A DNA stretch of 64,000 bases from Periplaneta americana (GCF_040183065.1 NC_091132.1:164452102-164516101); one strand, 5' to 3'. Counted from the stretch's first letter, positions 22,390 through 33,689 are shown. Notes: generated by a model not told the origin, from the letters alone. Program-made: numbers and translations.

Positions 22390-23520
22390 ATGGGTTTTCA
22401 TAGGAAAAACAACACTTTCCCACGCGGCGTAGTCCAACCTAATTTTTAGAATCGCTAAGACGGTATTTATTTTCACCCTGATTTTAAGTTTGTTACTCAG
22501 AATAATTATTAACTTGGCTAAAAACTCGTTCCAATTCCGCATTTGAATGTGGCAACATCAGAACAGAAAAAGCCAATAAAATTAATTCGGAAAAAGGATT
22601 TTCACCAGCAGCATCTTCATATTGGTACATTTCTTTAAAAAATTATACAGTGGTAGAGTGATTGACCCACTTCGTTAAGTATATGTTTCTCCACTGCTTT
22701 TCAATTTTATCAATCTCATCTTCATATCCTAAAGCCACAGTCACATTTTCTGGGTGATTTCTACATTCTCAGGGAGCCTGTTCCGGTTTGTTCTCCTCCC
22801 CCCCCCCAAAAAAAACTGACACCCCTTTCGCGTATATTATTCTGAATGTCGCCTGACAAGTTGGAACATTTCAGCTCATTTTCAACCGAGTCTACACCTG
22901 TGGAGTAACGGTTAGCGCGTCTGGCCGCGAAACCAGGTGGCCCGGGTTCGATTCCCAGTCGGGGAAAATTACCTGGTTGAGGGTTTTTCCCTCAACCCAA
23001 TAAGAACAAATGCTGGGTAACTTTCGGTGCTGAACCCCGGACTCATTTCACTGGTATTATCACCTTCATTTCATTGAGACGATAAATAACCTAAGATGCT
23101 GATAAAGCGTCGTAAAATAACCTACTAAAATAAAAAAATATATCAACGAAAAACCGAAGACATCGGGACGAATCAATGCGGCATTCAATTCTGCACTTTA
23201 ACCAGAACGAATATTCTATTTGTCCTGCTTTAAGGGATTAATATTTAAGCAAACGGATTTAAAAATCTGTCAATTAATAAACGTACCAAATGAGTTAGTG
23301 AAACCAATAATTTTGTCGAATCTGGATTTTTCTGACGCGAATAGTTTATTGAGCCTGTGAACCTCAATCAAGATTGTTTGTATGTAGACCTTGTCAGCAA
23401 GATCCTTGTACATATTGCACAACATTTCCGCAGTATGACAATGATCCTTCGACCGCGCGAAATCAAAATATAAAATCAATTCATGATATTGTTCCAGAAT
23501 GTTATTCTGTTCATGGTTGG
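22390..23520 (-). pseudogene. hAT transposase C-terminal half, split by a SINE
   Basis: Minus-strand frames, in order: LEQYHELILYFDFARSKDHC and ADKVYIQTILIEVHRLNKLF (23517-23270), a region up to PLKQDK, then a SINE B insertion at 22890-23140, then IDKIEKQWRNIYLTKWVNHS, YQYEDAAGENPFSELILLA, SVLMLPHSNA and FLAKL...NKLKIRVKINTVLAILKIRL. The NPF.EL..LA.SVL.LPHSNAE.ERVFS pattern is the hAT C-terminal dimerisation domain. Several frame changes and stops show it is dead. N-terminal parts and inverted repeats were not found. Confidence 0.75.
22890..23140 (+). mobile_element. SINE B copy 3, full length
   Basis: It begins ACACCTGTGGAGTAACGGTT, carries box B GGGTTCGATTCCCAG, the CTCAACCCAATAAGAACAAA body and the AGCGTCGTAAAATAACCTAC tail, and ends in an A-rich tract. 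It sits inside the minus-strand hAT remnant, so it is younger than that remnant. Confidence 0.92.
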
Positions 23521-24064
23521 ATCACTGGACCACTAACGAGTGTTGCATAATTCAGGAATTCGTATCATTGTTTGGCACTCATTCGTAACTTGATCATCTG
23601 TTATTAGTGCAATTTGAAAACTGTGAGGAAGACAATGGACTATTTTCGTGATGAAGTTTGGTTAGTTATAGTATTCTTTACAGTTCTATGGCTAACTCAA
23701 CATGATTTTACATACCGGTACTTACAGTCTTTATCTCAAATTTGAAGTCCATGAAAAAAGTTTAATAAATAGTTCAGAGATAAGAAACGGGATAATGAGT
23801 AAAGTTTCTACGCATTCGAATGTAAAATTTTATTGTGATTCGGAATATGTAAATTTTAATATATTGTGCAGTAAAAAAAAATTAGTTTACTGTCACAGCC
23901 TGTATGTCTAAAGAACTAACTGTTTTTGAACACTGATACAATATTGTACGGTTTATCTCCAACAGTTTTTGTATAATTTTTTTTTATAAAATTATAATTT
24001 AAGAAGTTATTAACAATATTCCATATTTTTTTCACTCTGTATAATACGATATTAAAGTTTAATT
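23521..24064. other. Non-coding stretch, no gene seen
   Basis: AT-rich DNA between the hAT remnant and the IS630-type transposase. No feature identified. Confidence 0.4.
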
Positions 24065-25108
24065 CCTCAGAGTTGGAGTTCGGACTCATTTACTGCATCT
24101 GCCATTAAGAGGACCATTTATTCCCAATACAAAACAAGTTTCGTTCCTAGTTTGCTTGATATACACAAAGCTTTGAGGGAGGCTAAGTTAGTTGAGGGTA
24201 GCATATGGGTAGTGCGACAAATATTTAAAAAAATATGAATTTCTGTTATGCTAAAAACAGTGTAGGACGAAAATTTTTAATGGAAAAACCCGACATTGTA
24301 GTAAAAAGGTGTCATTATTTACGAAAAATGCAAGAACTGAAAGCAAGTGGTCGACCAATCGTTTATCTTGATGAAACTTGGTTGAATGTGAACCATACTA
24401 CATATATGACACGCCAGATGGTGAAATTGACATAGAGTAACTATGTTTGTCCCTCTGGATAAAGGGCATAGATTTATTATAGTACACGCAGGGTTTTCTG
24501 AAGGGTTTGTTCCGAATGGACTTCTATATTTTCTGTCTAAATCCACAAAGGACTATCACGAGGAGATAGACGGTACTGTATTCAGGGATTTTTTTTTTCA
24601 AACAAACTCCTTCCAAATATCCCTCCAAATAGTATAATTGTTATGGACAATGAACTTTATCATTCGGTGGAACTAAATAAGGCCCCAATATAATCAAGTT
24701 TAAAAACTGAAATGGAAATCTGGTTACGCGAAAAGAATATTGAATACGATCCGAAATCCACCAAAGTAGTATTATATGACATTATCAAAACTAAGAAGAC
24801 AGGTTCAGAAAATACGAAATTGACAGTATTGCAGAGTTAGCAGGGCACACCGAAGTGCGTCTTCCTCCATATCATTGCAACTTCAGTGCAATTGAATTAA
24901 TTTGGGCCCAAGAAAAGAACGATGTAGCCAATTATAACGTAACTTTCAGACCTAGTGATGTAAGACTTCTCTTTCAAACAACATTGCCAAAAGTGACACC
25001 AGAAAACTGGAGAAAAGCGTATGAAAGTGTAGGAAAGGAGGAAAAGTTTTATTGGGAGAAAGATGGTTTAATTGACGAAGTCATCGATCGGTTTTTGATT
25101 AATTTGTA
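24065..25108 (+). pseudogene. IS630/Tc1-mariner superfamily transposase (DDE_3 type), broken
   Basis: Collinear blocks over about 1 kb: YSQYKTSFVPSLLDIHKALR (N-terminal region), GRPIVYLDETWLNVNHTTYM (first catalytic Asp), KGHRFIIVHAGFSEGFVPNG, DYHEEIDGTVFRDFF, IVMDNELYHSVE (second Asp), RLPPYHCNFSAIELIWAQEK (third acidic residue, Glu), and PENWRKAYESVGKEEKFYWE to a natural stop. All three catalytic acids are present. The NPIE motif reads SAIE, and the frame changes at least three times, so no single open frame exists. The family is widespread in arthropods and arachnids and often annotated only as DDE superfamily endonuclease. Inverted repeats were not found. Confidence 0.75.
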
Positions 25109-25579
25109 ATCAACATAGGAGAGACAAATAACGAGGACGAAGGATGTGAACCAACTAATTAGAAACACGGCAGATAAACCTACCGTTGTAAAAATTCATC
25201 TGCTTACAACGTTGTGTATACGCAGGTAGAGCTACGAAAGGAAAAAAAAAGATACTTGTTGTGTGTGCTGCATATAACTGCAATATCTAACGGAAAATGA
25301 CAACTGATATATCATATTTCAGGTAAATTTTATGAAGTTAAGTCCATAGTTTTGTTAATTAGCAGCATTTTTTCATGCGTAAATGTGTAACAAAGCCCGG
25401 CATACATACCGTGTGTACTACGGTATTTTTCTGTTCTTGTAGATTCTCTTTAAAAAAAAAAAGAAAAAGAAAAGAAACTGGTGAAACGTGAAACAGTGGG
25501 TAATAAATATGAAATGAGACAAATTGTGTCCCTCCGAGCATTGCTTTTTGTGTTCACGACACTTCTTGTGTCCTTCCTT
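25109..25579. other. Non-coding stretch with an A-run
   Basis: Contains an A/AG-rich tract at 25450-25477 and otherwise anonymous DNA. Confidence 0.4.
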
Positions 25580-25765
25580 ATTCCTTATAGAAGAAGACGA
25601 TGTGCTATTGCTTATAAAATGTAGGCATAATTCGAAGACAAACGATAAACGAAATAAATGGTTCACTAGTAATGGACTTAAACTAAATACGGATAAAACT
25701 AGTATGCTGCAATTCCGTTTCAAACTCGGTGAAAAACTAATAGTAATAAAATATCAAAATTATAT
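25580..25765 (+). pseudogene. Non-LTR reverse transcriptase fragment
   Basis: The frame reads NKWFTSNGLKLNTDKTSMLQ followed by F. The WF..N.LKLN..KT....F motif is the conserved block after the catalytic YxDD in Jockey/CR1-type reverse transcriptases. Only about 60 codons are recognisable; neither end is visible. Confidence 0.6.
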
Positions 25766-25947
25766 TTCGACACTCGCATCCAAAATTGCGCAGGACTCTC
25801 GGGTAGGCCGTATTGTTGTTAGTATTTTGACTGGAAGGACATGAAAGAAGATAATTGGTAACCCACGTGTAATAATTGGGTAAGTATGAATGTATTTCGT
25901 AACTACTTATCCCATTATTGCACGTGGTTGTTAATAGTAGTAGTAGT

Positions 25948-25948
25948 C

Positions 25949-26006
<58 letters not shown>
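25948..26006. repeat. (AAT)n microsatellite
   Basis: About 19 uninterrupted units. It makes a spurious poly-Ile frame. Confidence 0.9.
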
Positions 26007-26155
26007 GCTTGGAGATAAAGATTGTTTACTACAGTTGTGGCCTACTTTCATTCTATCTCTTATGGTATAATAAATAGTTTTGCAACGTGTAGAGACTGGG
26101 AAAACAATTTAATAAAATCATCCGAATCATACTCGTTCATTTTGTAGGCAATGTT

Positions 26156-26391
26156 TTTCTTTTTATTTGGTTATTTTACAACGCTGTATCAACATCTCAG
26201 ATTATTTAACGTCTGAATGATATGAAGGTGATAGTGCCGGTGAAATGAGTCCGGGGTTCAGCACCGATAGTTACCCAGCATTTGCTCATATTGGGTTGAG
26301 GGAAACCCCCGGAAAAAAACCTCAACCAGGTAGCTTGCCCCGACCGGAATTCGAACCCGGGCCACCTGGTTTCGCGGCCAGATGCGCTGAT
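26156..26391 (-). mobile_element. SINE B copy 4, 5'-truncated in the head
   Basis: Minus-strand copy flanked by an identical 11-bp duplication TAGGCAATGTT (26145-26155 and 26392-26402). The first 20 or so bases of the tRNA-like head are missing, so truncation happened at insertion. The intact duplication suggests a recent event. Confidence 0.92.
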
Positions 26392-26459
26392 TAGGCAATG
26401 TTGTAGGTAGTATTAAAAAAAAAAGCTAGAAACATTAACAATTTCTTCAGTATATTTGC

Positions 26460-26769
26460 TAGTACTTCTTATACGCACATGACAATTTTGCTTAGGTTAT
26501 TCTTTTAAGCGTTTCTTCTAGGAATAGCTCAAGTGTTTTAAATTTAGCGCACATAAGTTCTTTATTTTAGATTAAGTTACTAGCACGTATTTGACGAAAC
26601 ACTAGGTTTTTCCACTTCAGTTTAACCGATTAATGCTAACGAAATTTGGAAGCTTTCTTGATTTTAACCTTACTTATCGCCACGCCCATTTTGTTTGGGC
26701 GCTTAAGCTAATGGCGGACGGTCGTTCAATTTTCTTCAAACATGGCGGCGCAATGGGCGCTCTATAATC
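26460..26769 (+). repeat. Dispersed repeat alpha, copy 2 (interrupted by the P-like element)
   Basis: Collinear with 15955-16260. It has an extra block around 26655-26725 and continues after the P-like insertion at about 28077 (TACTAACTCG, against TCTAACTCG in copy 1). Confidence 0.7.
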
Positions 26770-26938
26770 CAACGAGCACAGAATGCATAGAGTAGATATA
26801 AACAGCTTGGAGGTGAAGCCGCTTTTGTGGACAGTCGCCATTATGATGCTACCAAAACATTGCGCTCCCGGTTAGCACATGGGCAGTTGATTGTGATGTT
26901 GCATCGTTGTTTTAATTAATAAATTAACTAATTTCAAT

Positions 26939-27009
26939 ATGCCTACATGTTCTGCGTATGGCTGCACAAACAGGTTTCCAAAAAAAATTCCTGGAATAAC
27001 TTTTCACGG
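26939..27009 (+). CDS. THAP-domain N-terminal exon (P-like transposase)
   Basis: ATG at 26939 opens MPTCSAYGCTNRFPKKIPGI then TFH, ending in phase 2 at a donor CACGG|GTAAAT. This is the classic THAP zinc-finger start: Met-Pro-x-Cys, four residues to the second Cys, and a phenylalanine-histidine before the expected FP block on the next exon. THAP domains bind DNA at P-element termini. The exon is undamaged, but no continuing exon (FPKD, AVPF motif) was found before 28068, so the gene is a remnant or is completed elsewhere. Confidence 0.65.
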
Positions 27010-27105
27010 GTAAATATGCATGTGTGAAATGTACTTATTACCGGTAGGCTAGATACGGTAATGAATGATTTAGCCTAAGCTAGTCGGTTAGATTCGTATT
27101 GTTCA

Positions 27106-27393
27106 CGTATTTGTTTGATTAAGAGAAAGGATTAGTGTATTGATATTATTGTAATTCATTTTTATAATCACGAAATCAGACATGCTTTGCAGACTTAGCA
27201 TTTACGAGCGAAGCTAACCTAACAACCCATGTTGGAAGTTTGTGTCGAGTGCTATAGAAAACTGGTGTACCGAGGTTTCTCTTAAACCGAATGCACGTAT
27301 TCGTTTGATGAAGAAAAAGAAATAGTGTATTAATATTATTGTAATTAATTTTTATAATCACGAAATTAGACTTATGCTTTACAGACTTAGTAG
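27106..27393. repeat. Direct repeat pair inside the P-like element
   Basis: Two blocks of about 100 bases, 27106-27205 and 27293-27393, share GTGTATTGATATTATTGTAA-type and TTTTTATAATCACGAAAT words followed by CAGACTTAG. They flank an unrelated 85-bp spacer. Confidence 0.65.
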
Positions 27394-28076
27394 CTTCATT
27401 AACTCGGTCGTGAACTGACTTGACACACTTGGTAATAAAACTTCACTTTTGTTCGCCGTTATAATCTAATTATATACTATAAACGAAGAGCCTATCAAAT
27501 ATTATATGGTTAAGAGCATTCCATTTTTTCTCTAAACAAAATCGGGACATCTATACGAAATACTGGCAAAAGGAAGAGAATGATAATTTGCGTTAAGAAG
27601 CAAGTTTCATTATTAAATCGAAGCAAATGGATCAACCTATAAAAGTAATTATTATAGGGTAGCATTTTTATTGGACTAGTAGCAAAATAAGGTCAAACTG
27701 TTATTTTCCTTTTTTATCATTATTGTTTGTTTAACCTTCCAGATTATCTATTAAATACCATACTGCAATTTGAAGAGCTGCCAATTTAAATAACCTGTAT
27801 ATATGTGATTTATCGATGACAGTTTCGTAATTTTTGCTAAAAATACGTGCATAGCGATTCTGTATTACGAAACAAACAAGAAAGTGTGAGTCCTACAAGA
27901 AATTAGGGACATATGGAATTCTTATTATCATAAGATCTTCTATAACGTAATAGCTATTTTGCAATGTTTTGGTAGCAACAAGATGGCGTCAGGTCCATCA
28001 AACCGGCTTCACTCCGTCCAATGGTATTAAGATGCTAGTGTCTACTCTATTGTATTCTGTGCTCGTTGCTATAATT

Positions 28077-28635
28077 ACTAACTCGATGATGTGAACAGTC
28101 TAGAGAGGAGTAGGCCGCCACTGACACTTCCACGAACATGCTGGATGGGATTGAGAGGGAGGGGGCAGTACATACGCTGTATCTGTTCAAAATTTTGTCT
28201 CAACTTGTTCCTCAAATAGGCCTACTGTAGTGAAAGAGATCATGTGACTAATGGAAAATTGTGACAAGTTACTAGACATGTAAAATAGTTTGAGGAACAG
28301 AATCTACTAGATGGTGAACTACAGTAGTATTTTTGAGAAACAGGCCATCTAAAATTACGTACAACCTAAGTTACCTGTTGTATTTTCTGACCGCGGACTA
28401 TTTTTTAAATATTTAATTAAACTTTTGTTGTCTTATTATTTTATATATGTCATATGATGTGTTATGTAATTTATTATAATTATATTATATTTATTTATAT
28501 TATTGTCGTGTTCTTCTCTTTTATTGAATATAATCAGAAAGTCCTTATGATTGAAACTGTATCCAGTACAGAACGTTATTGAAGCAGCGTTCGTTACGAC
28601 AATGAATTTAAGTACCAGCTGCATATTGTTAGAAA
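28077..28635. other. Non-coding stretch, end of repeat alpha
   Basis: The first bases continue dispersed repeat alpha. The rest is anonymous AT-rich DNA. Confidence 0.4.
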
Positions 28636-28814
28636 TGGCCGATATTTCACAAACCGATATTTTGTCACGGGTATTTTTTCATCACAGATAAACCTGTGAC
28701 TGATGACGCGAAATATCTGTGACAAAATATCGCTATCGAAATCTGCTCCGTATTCAGTACTCTGTCACCGTTGCAACGTCTGTGACTGATATTTTCTCCT
28801 CTACGTCGTGGGTT

Positions 28815-28826
28815 TGCGCATGCGCA
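28815..28826. promoter_or_regulatory. Perfect NRF-1-type palindrome
   Basis: TGCGCATGCGCA matches the NRF-1/Ewg consensus exactly. It stands alone in AT-rich DNA with no recognisable first exon beside it, so function is uncertain. Confidence 0.3.
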
Positions 28827-29083
28827 TGATACAATAACAGCAATCGGGCGGTGGTATTTGATTATTTTTTCGTGATATTTTGTTCAATATTATTTTTGTC
28901 ATGAATCTGACATTTTGTTTTCATATTTTAGTCTGTATATATGTTTTATAAATATTTTATGTGTTCCCTGAGATCTTCACATTTTCATATTAAGCTTACT
29001 GTCAATTTATATTAATTTGTAAGTATTTTCCACTCAATTAAAACCGAACGAGACAAAACTGGTTAATATGATGGGCAACTTAT

Positions 29084-29512
29084 TTCGCTAAACTAACCTT
29101 GAGGTAGTTCCCTTCATATTCCCCTTACACACCTTGCATATGCGAATCTGTGACAGGTCAGGTTTGGTTGGTTTAAGCTTTTATTATGCCTAGACATATA
29201 GGATCAACGACTAAACTAGCGTTGAGGTAGTTCCCTTCGTACTCCGCATGTACACCTTGCATATACGAATCTGCGACAGGTTAGGTTTGGTTAGTTTAGG
29301 CTTTGTTATGCCATGGATATACGATCAACTGCATCTCCACAAAAAATTAAATTCAACGATTTTCACTTCCGAAATCACCTAAACTACCTCAGCGCTAGTT
29401 TAACCCGAGGAACTGTCTCTCCACAAAAAAAAAAAAAAAAAAAAAAAAATCCTTATAAATGCAACGATTTTCACATTCGAATTCGCCGAAACTACTTCAG
29501 CGCTAGTTTCAC
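29084..29512. mobile_element. Self-nested MITE of the AACTAGCGCTGAGGTAG family
   Basis: A left half (29084-29210), a complete copy (about 29212-29404) and a right half (about 29412-29512) lie in one orientation. The left half stops in GATCAAC, and the right half resumes in CTCTCCACAAAA, the matching internal point of the consensus. This is as expected if the complete copy jumped into a resident one. A 25-base A-run follows the resumption point. Confidence 0.7.
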
Positions 29513-29764
29513 CATCTTATTATAAATTATATAATGACTACACGATTTAAATAGTGATAATACCATTGGTTACCAATACTTTATCTTGTGTAAAATCCTG
29601 TCTGAACAACAGTTTTGTTTTGTAATTATTTTCCATTGTTTTTCGGAATACTGATGTTTCGTTAATTTTTATTCTGACTCAATATTATAATGTTAATGCA
29701 GGATCAATTTTTAAAACGATTAGGATAATCACATAACCTCAATTTCTCCATACCCAACTACATT

Positions 29765-29766
<2 letters not shown>

Positions 29767-29838
<72 letters not shown>
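29767..29838. repeat. (TA)n microsatellite
   Basis: About 36 uninterrupted TA units. Confidence 0.95.
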
Positions 29839-29839
<1 letters not shown>

Positions 29840-30428
29840 ACAATCAACTACGATATAACCTCTTGGTATATGAGGTTAACTTTTTACATGTTTCTGTTGA
29901 GTTGGCTTAGTATTTATTTGTTAATGGTACATGTACATAACTTATTTGTTGCATTTTCCCATATACACCACTGATGTGTGGCGTGTATAGAGAATTCGTA
30001 TTCACCAAAGACGTTTTATAGTTTAATTCACATTGCACTGCTCTTCAATATTTCCTGTTAATTTTTATCAGTGTGACAAAATATCGGTGTAATTCAAGCA
30101 TATTGTGCTTACTTATCGATATAAAATATCGGTGTGACAAAATCACAGATAAAAGTTACAGATATTTAATTGTCACAGTCACAGTTGTCACAGATACTTG
30201 GAAATATCGTTTAAGCTCAACTCTACATATTGTAGCAACACCTGGAGGTAGTACAGAGTCATAACAACATTTTAATCATATGAATTCAGATGAACAAAAC
30301 GAAGTTAAATGAGAAGTCGTGCACAACCTAAATGGGGTATTTAGTGAACCCAAGTCCAAATATTCGAAATGCGATTACAAATAAATATGTAAAAGAACAA
30401 ATATATACAAAGTGATTTAGAGAGTGTA

Positions 30429-31004
30429 CAGACGTGGACATACTATTAGACTAGTACGTTTTTCTTGGAAACATAATATAATTCGTCATATCAACTATGA
30501 GTATAATTTACAGTCTCTATTGTTGTAAATATGATTGTTTACATCTTCTGGTACATTTTTCCAATGGTTAAGTATATTTTGTCTGGCTGTGTTGTTTCTA
30601 CTGGTGTTTGAATTATATACTGCACAAGATATTCAACAGTCTGTTCTCCCGTGGCCTGCGAGAAGATCGGACATGAACGAAATTGAAAATCTGTGATCTA
30701 TACTGAAGAAGGAAGTAAACAAAAAGAGGCTTACAACAAAACATAGACTCATTTAAGCATTGTCTGATATCTAGCTAAATGATGCTGATATTCAAAGAAA
30801 GTGTCAAACTTTGGTTTCTAGCATCCCTGACAAAATCAACGTGTTAATAAAGAATGAGGGAATGTTCACAAAATATTAGCAACCTCCAGACTCAATTTTC
30901 TGTTCATTATTTCTGTGCAAAATATATTTTTTGTTCATTTCTGCCGATAAATACAGCTCAGTTACACATAAAATCACTTCAGTCTAATAATTTGTTTACG
31001 TCTG
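30429..31004 (+). mobile_element. Tc1-type transposon, internally deleted
   Basis: The ends are CAGACGTGGACATACTATTA and, inverted, CAGACGTAAACAAATTATTA, flanked by TA (30427-30428 and 31005-31006). The frame near 30645-30880 reads LPWPARRSDMNEIENL, a stop, SILKKEVNKKRLTTKHRLI, and later SIPDKINVLIKNEGMFTKY and a stop, the Tc1 C-terminus with the NEIEN version of NPIEN. Several stops are in frame. Only the last third of a transposase is present. Confidence 0.85.
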
Positions 31005-31124
31005 TAATAGTAGAAGCATATCTAGAATAATGACTGAATAGAATTATATTCTGCCAACTTGCAAGCTTATGTAAAAAGTATGGGGTCAGAAAAGACTCCA
31101 GATAGGTTGCGAGAGTTAAAAATT

Positions 31125-31465
31125 GAAAATAAAACATTCTGTCTTTCACAAATCAATTTTGTTTCAACAACGAATAAGTTAGAATGTGTTTCTTTGGATC
31201 GAGTCTAATGTTCTTCGTCAGATCGACTTGATGGCATCATCAATGCTTTCTCTGTGAAGGAAGTGCGAAGGAAATCTTTATAATTCACAAGTAAAGTCTT
31301 CTGAATCCACTAATTTATTGCTCTGAATTGTAAATTTAAAACTAATTTAAACTATACGTGACCTGTAGGTATTTACCTGCTTTTAAATTTTGTGAGAGTT
31401 GGGAGGCGGCAAATTTTAACACTGCTTAGGGGCCGCACTATACCTGAATTCGGCCCTACTGGCAA
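31125..31465 (+). repeat. Dispersed repeat beta, copy 1
   Basis: Collinear with 57615-57945. Shared landmarks are TTTCACAAATCAATTTTGTT, GTTCTTCGTCAGATCGACTT, GGAAGTGCGAAGGAAATCTT, TAAAACTAATTTAAACTA and a final TTTTA-CACTGCT-GGCGGC/GGCCGC-type block. Class unknown; see findings. Confidence 0.7.
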
Positions 31466-32893
31466 GGAAGTCGTCACAGACCTTTCCGAGGAGGAGATGA
31501 GTGGAAGAAGAGATGCGAGAGGTTAGGAAATCCCGGGGAGACCTAAACTTACTGGGTAAAAATTAGAGGAATGTGAAGAAGATTTGTTGTGGCCCTTTGC
31601 TCCAGTGGGAGACAAGGAATTTGATGAATTTGTAAATAAATTTGCATTCTATTTCTAATTTTTCACATACTATTATGATAGCCATGATAAAGCAAGTGTT
31701 TTGCTTTCGAAATTCTGAAAATTAGAGAGTATGGAGTAACTGTGCTAGATGACACTTATTTTTTTTATTGTCTCTTAAAAATTTTGTGGCTAACACGACA
31801 GAGAATCTTTGGCGCAGTGAGTTCTAATCGCCACATTCACAGAAGCATTGATATGTTTTGTTCCTGAGAGTTCAGGCAGAGGCAATAAAGTTTGCAGTTT
31901 CGGTGTATAGTTCTGCATTTGTTCCGTAAGACTGCAATTGTGGGAGAGGTAAGTTCCAATTTTTACGTCGGTGAAGGTTATGTATGCACCTGTCACTATA
32001 GGAAATTGCTGAAATGCCTTGGATTTATAATATGGAGTATTGGAAATTGGATGTGATCACTAGGAGAGCTGTATGCTCAGCCAACCCGCCCAAAATACAT
32101 ACCGATACCTTACTTAAATATAGACTGAGCATAATTGCTTTGAGTCAAAGTAGGACTTTAATCACTTCCTTTAGGGAAAAAGTGGGACACCATGATTTTT
32201 CTAAAATTCAGTATTAATTTCATTTGAACTTCATCATAAGACAGATACAGATACTAAAATTAAACGTAAATAACATTAAAAGAAGAAACAAATGTTAATT
32301 GCAAATTATACTTGATTAAAATAGTATTATAGGAATAAGAAGAAATTAAATGCACTTTCAAATTTATTACTCTCTATTCAAGTCAGAAATTAGACTTCTA
32401 AAGGGATTAATTTACTTTCTTTACTACAATCATACTTAACAGAAGCTGCTATTGCATTCAGCAACTCAGGTTTTGCAACCAATATGAATAATTAATACTG
32501 CAGTTATATTTGCTGAAGTTGAAACAGTAAAATACACTTTACACTCCTCACAGTGAACCTGTTTCTCTCATCTGTCCATTATGATGACAGTAAACTGAAA
32601 ACTCTCTCAAAAAGTTTACATTATGTGCTGAGATTGGAAAGAAATATTGAGCTATGTGAAGTAATTCAGTCAACTGTCCATCACATTGGCAAGAACTGAA
32701 GAAGCTACATCATTTTTGATGTGCCATAAGCTGATTTCAGTGCTCACTTTCAAATTCAGTTTTGTTTTAAATGAATGGTTTAACATTAATTATTTCAGTG
32801 ATTAAATTGCAAATTTCTTTCCCGTGTTAATATTTAGGATTTACTTTGCTTGACTAATTTCGAAGTCTTGTGCTTCATTGTCCAATGCCTAGT
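31466..32893. other. Non-coding stretch, no gene seen
   Basis: About 1.4 kb of anonymous DNA. Short frames on both strands match no family I recognise. Confidence 0.4.
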
Positions 32894-32939
32894 GGAAAAC
32901 CGGTAATTTCCTAGAAGACGGGCAAAATCCAACATGGCT

Positions 32940-33157
32940 GACGAAAACTACCAAAAACGTTCTGCCAACTACGAAATCCAAATGTCACCAAACATCGCAA
33001 AATCAAAGATGAAAAATCAAATATATATTCATATTTTTAAAGAAGAACAAGCCCTCCAAAAAAATGAAAATATATTTAATTTTTCGCCTTTGATTTTTTT
33101 GGCGTTTGGTGGCATTCGAACTTCATAGTTGGTAGTACTTTTCTGGCAGTTTTCGTC
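32940..33157. repeat. Long imperfect palindrome inside the 32.9-kb element
   Basis: GACGAAAACTACC...ACTACGAAATCC...CACCAAACATCGC on the left is answered by the inverse of GGCGTTTGGTGGC...CATAGTTGGTAGT...GGCAGTTTTCGTC. Arms of about 70 bases, loop about 78 bases. Confidence 0.7.
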
Positions 33158-33689
33158 CGCACTTTACCCCCAAAAATCACTAAAACACAAAACAAAACAT
33201 AATAATTTATCATCTTATGAAATAAAATTCAATTCTCATCGACGTCTTCAACTACAACCTCTTCACTTCCAGTATAAATGACACAGGCTTTAAGGCAATC
33301 TAAACTTAAACCATGCAGGCAACAAAGAACTAAACCAACACTTTGTCGTACAGTCAACTTTGCATAAATAAACCACGTGTTTACACTAAATGAAATTCTT
33401 TTCGAACACTTATTACATCTTAACTTCTACAGAAAATTCAGTAAATAATTCCTTTAAACCACAGAAAAACAGTTTTCTTCTCAACATTCAACACAATCCT
33501 TCTTCACCAGCGAAAGAACTAAACCAAAATAGACACAAAATTTAATAAATTTCAAAACACGGTTTCCTTCCTTTCCCTCTTACTTCAAAATTCCAACCTT
33601 GTGCACACAAAATAAATTATTGGCACTGAAAAGTGGCTTTTCGTAAGCATGATGATGCGCATTCGACAAATGCAGACAAATCTACAATG

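Larger units (their letters stand above)
26770..28068. mobile_element. P-element-like transposon with a THAP exon, 1.3 kb
   Basis: The ends are CAACGAGCACAGAATGCATA and, inverted, CAACGAGCACAGAATACAAT. Similarity extends about 100 bases inward, through TGAAGCCG and GCTACCAAAACATTGC on both sides. The flanks are CTATAATC (26762-26769) and CTATAATT (28069-28076), 7 of 8 identical; 8-bp duplications and CA-starting termini are P-superfamily features. A THAP N-terminal exon lies at 26939-27009. The catalytic core is missing, so the copy is non-autonomous. The paralogous repeat at 16 kb shows the empty site. Confidence 0.75.
28636..30215. mobile_element. Candidate element with TGTGACAAAATATCG subterminal repeats
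   Basis: Near the left, ACCGATATTTTGTCAC (28655) and ATCTGTGACAAAATATCG (28710) form opposed copies of one word. Near the right, TGTGACAAAATATCGG recurs twice (about 30073 and 30127), then GTCACAG repeats and an inverted CGATATTTCC end. Clustered copies of one 15-mer at both ends, and not between, suggest transposase-binding subterminal repeats. Exact termini and a target duplication were not found. Confidence 0.35.
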
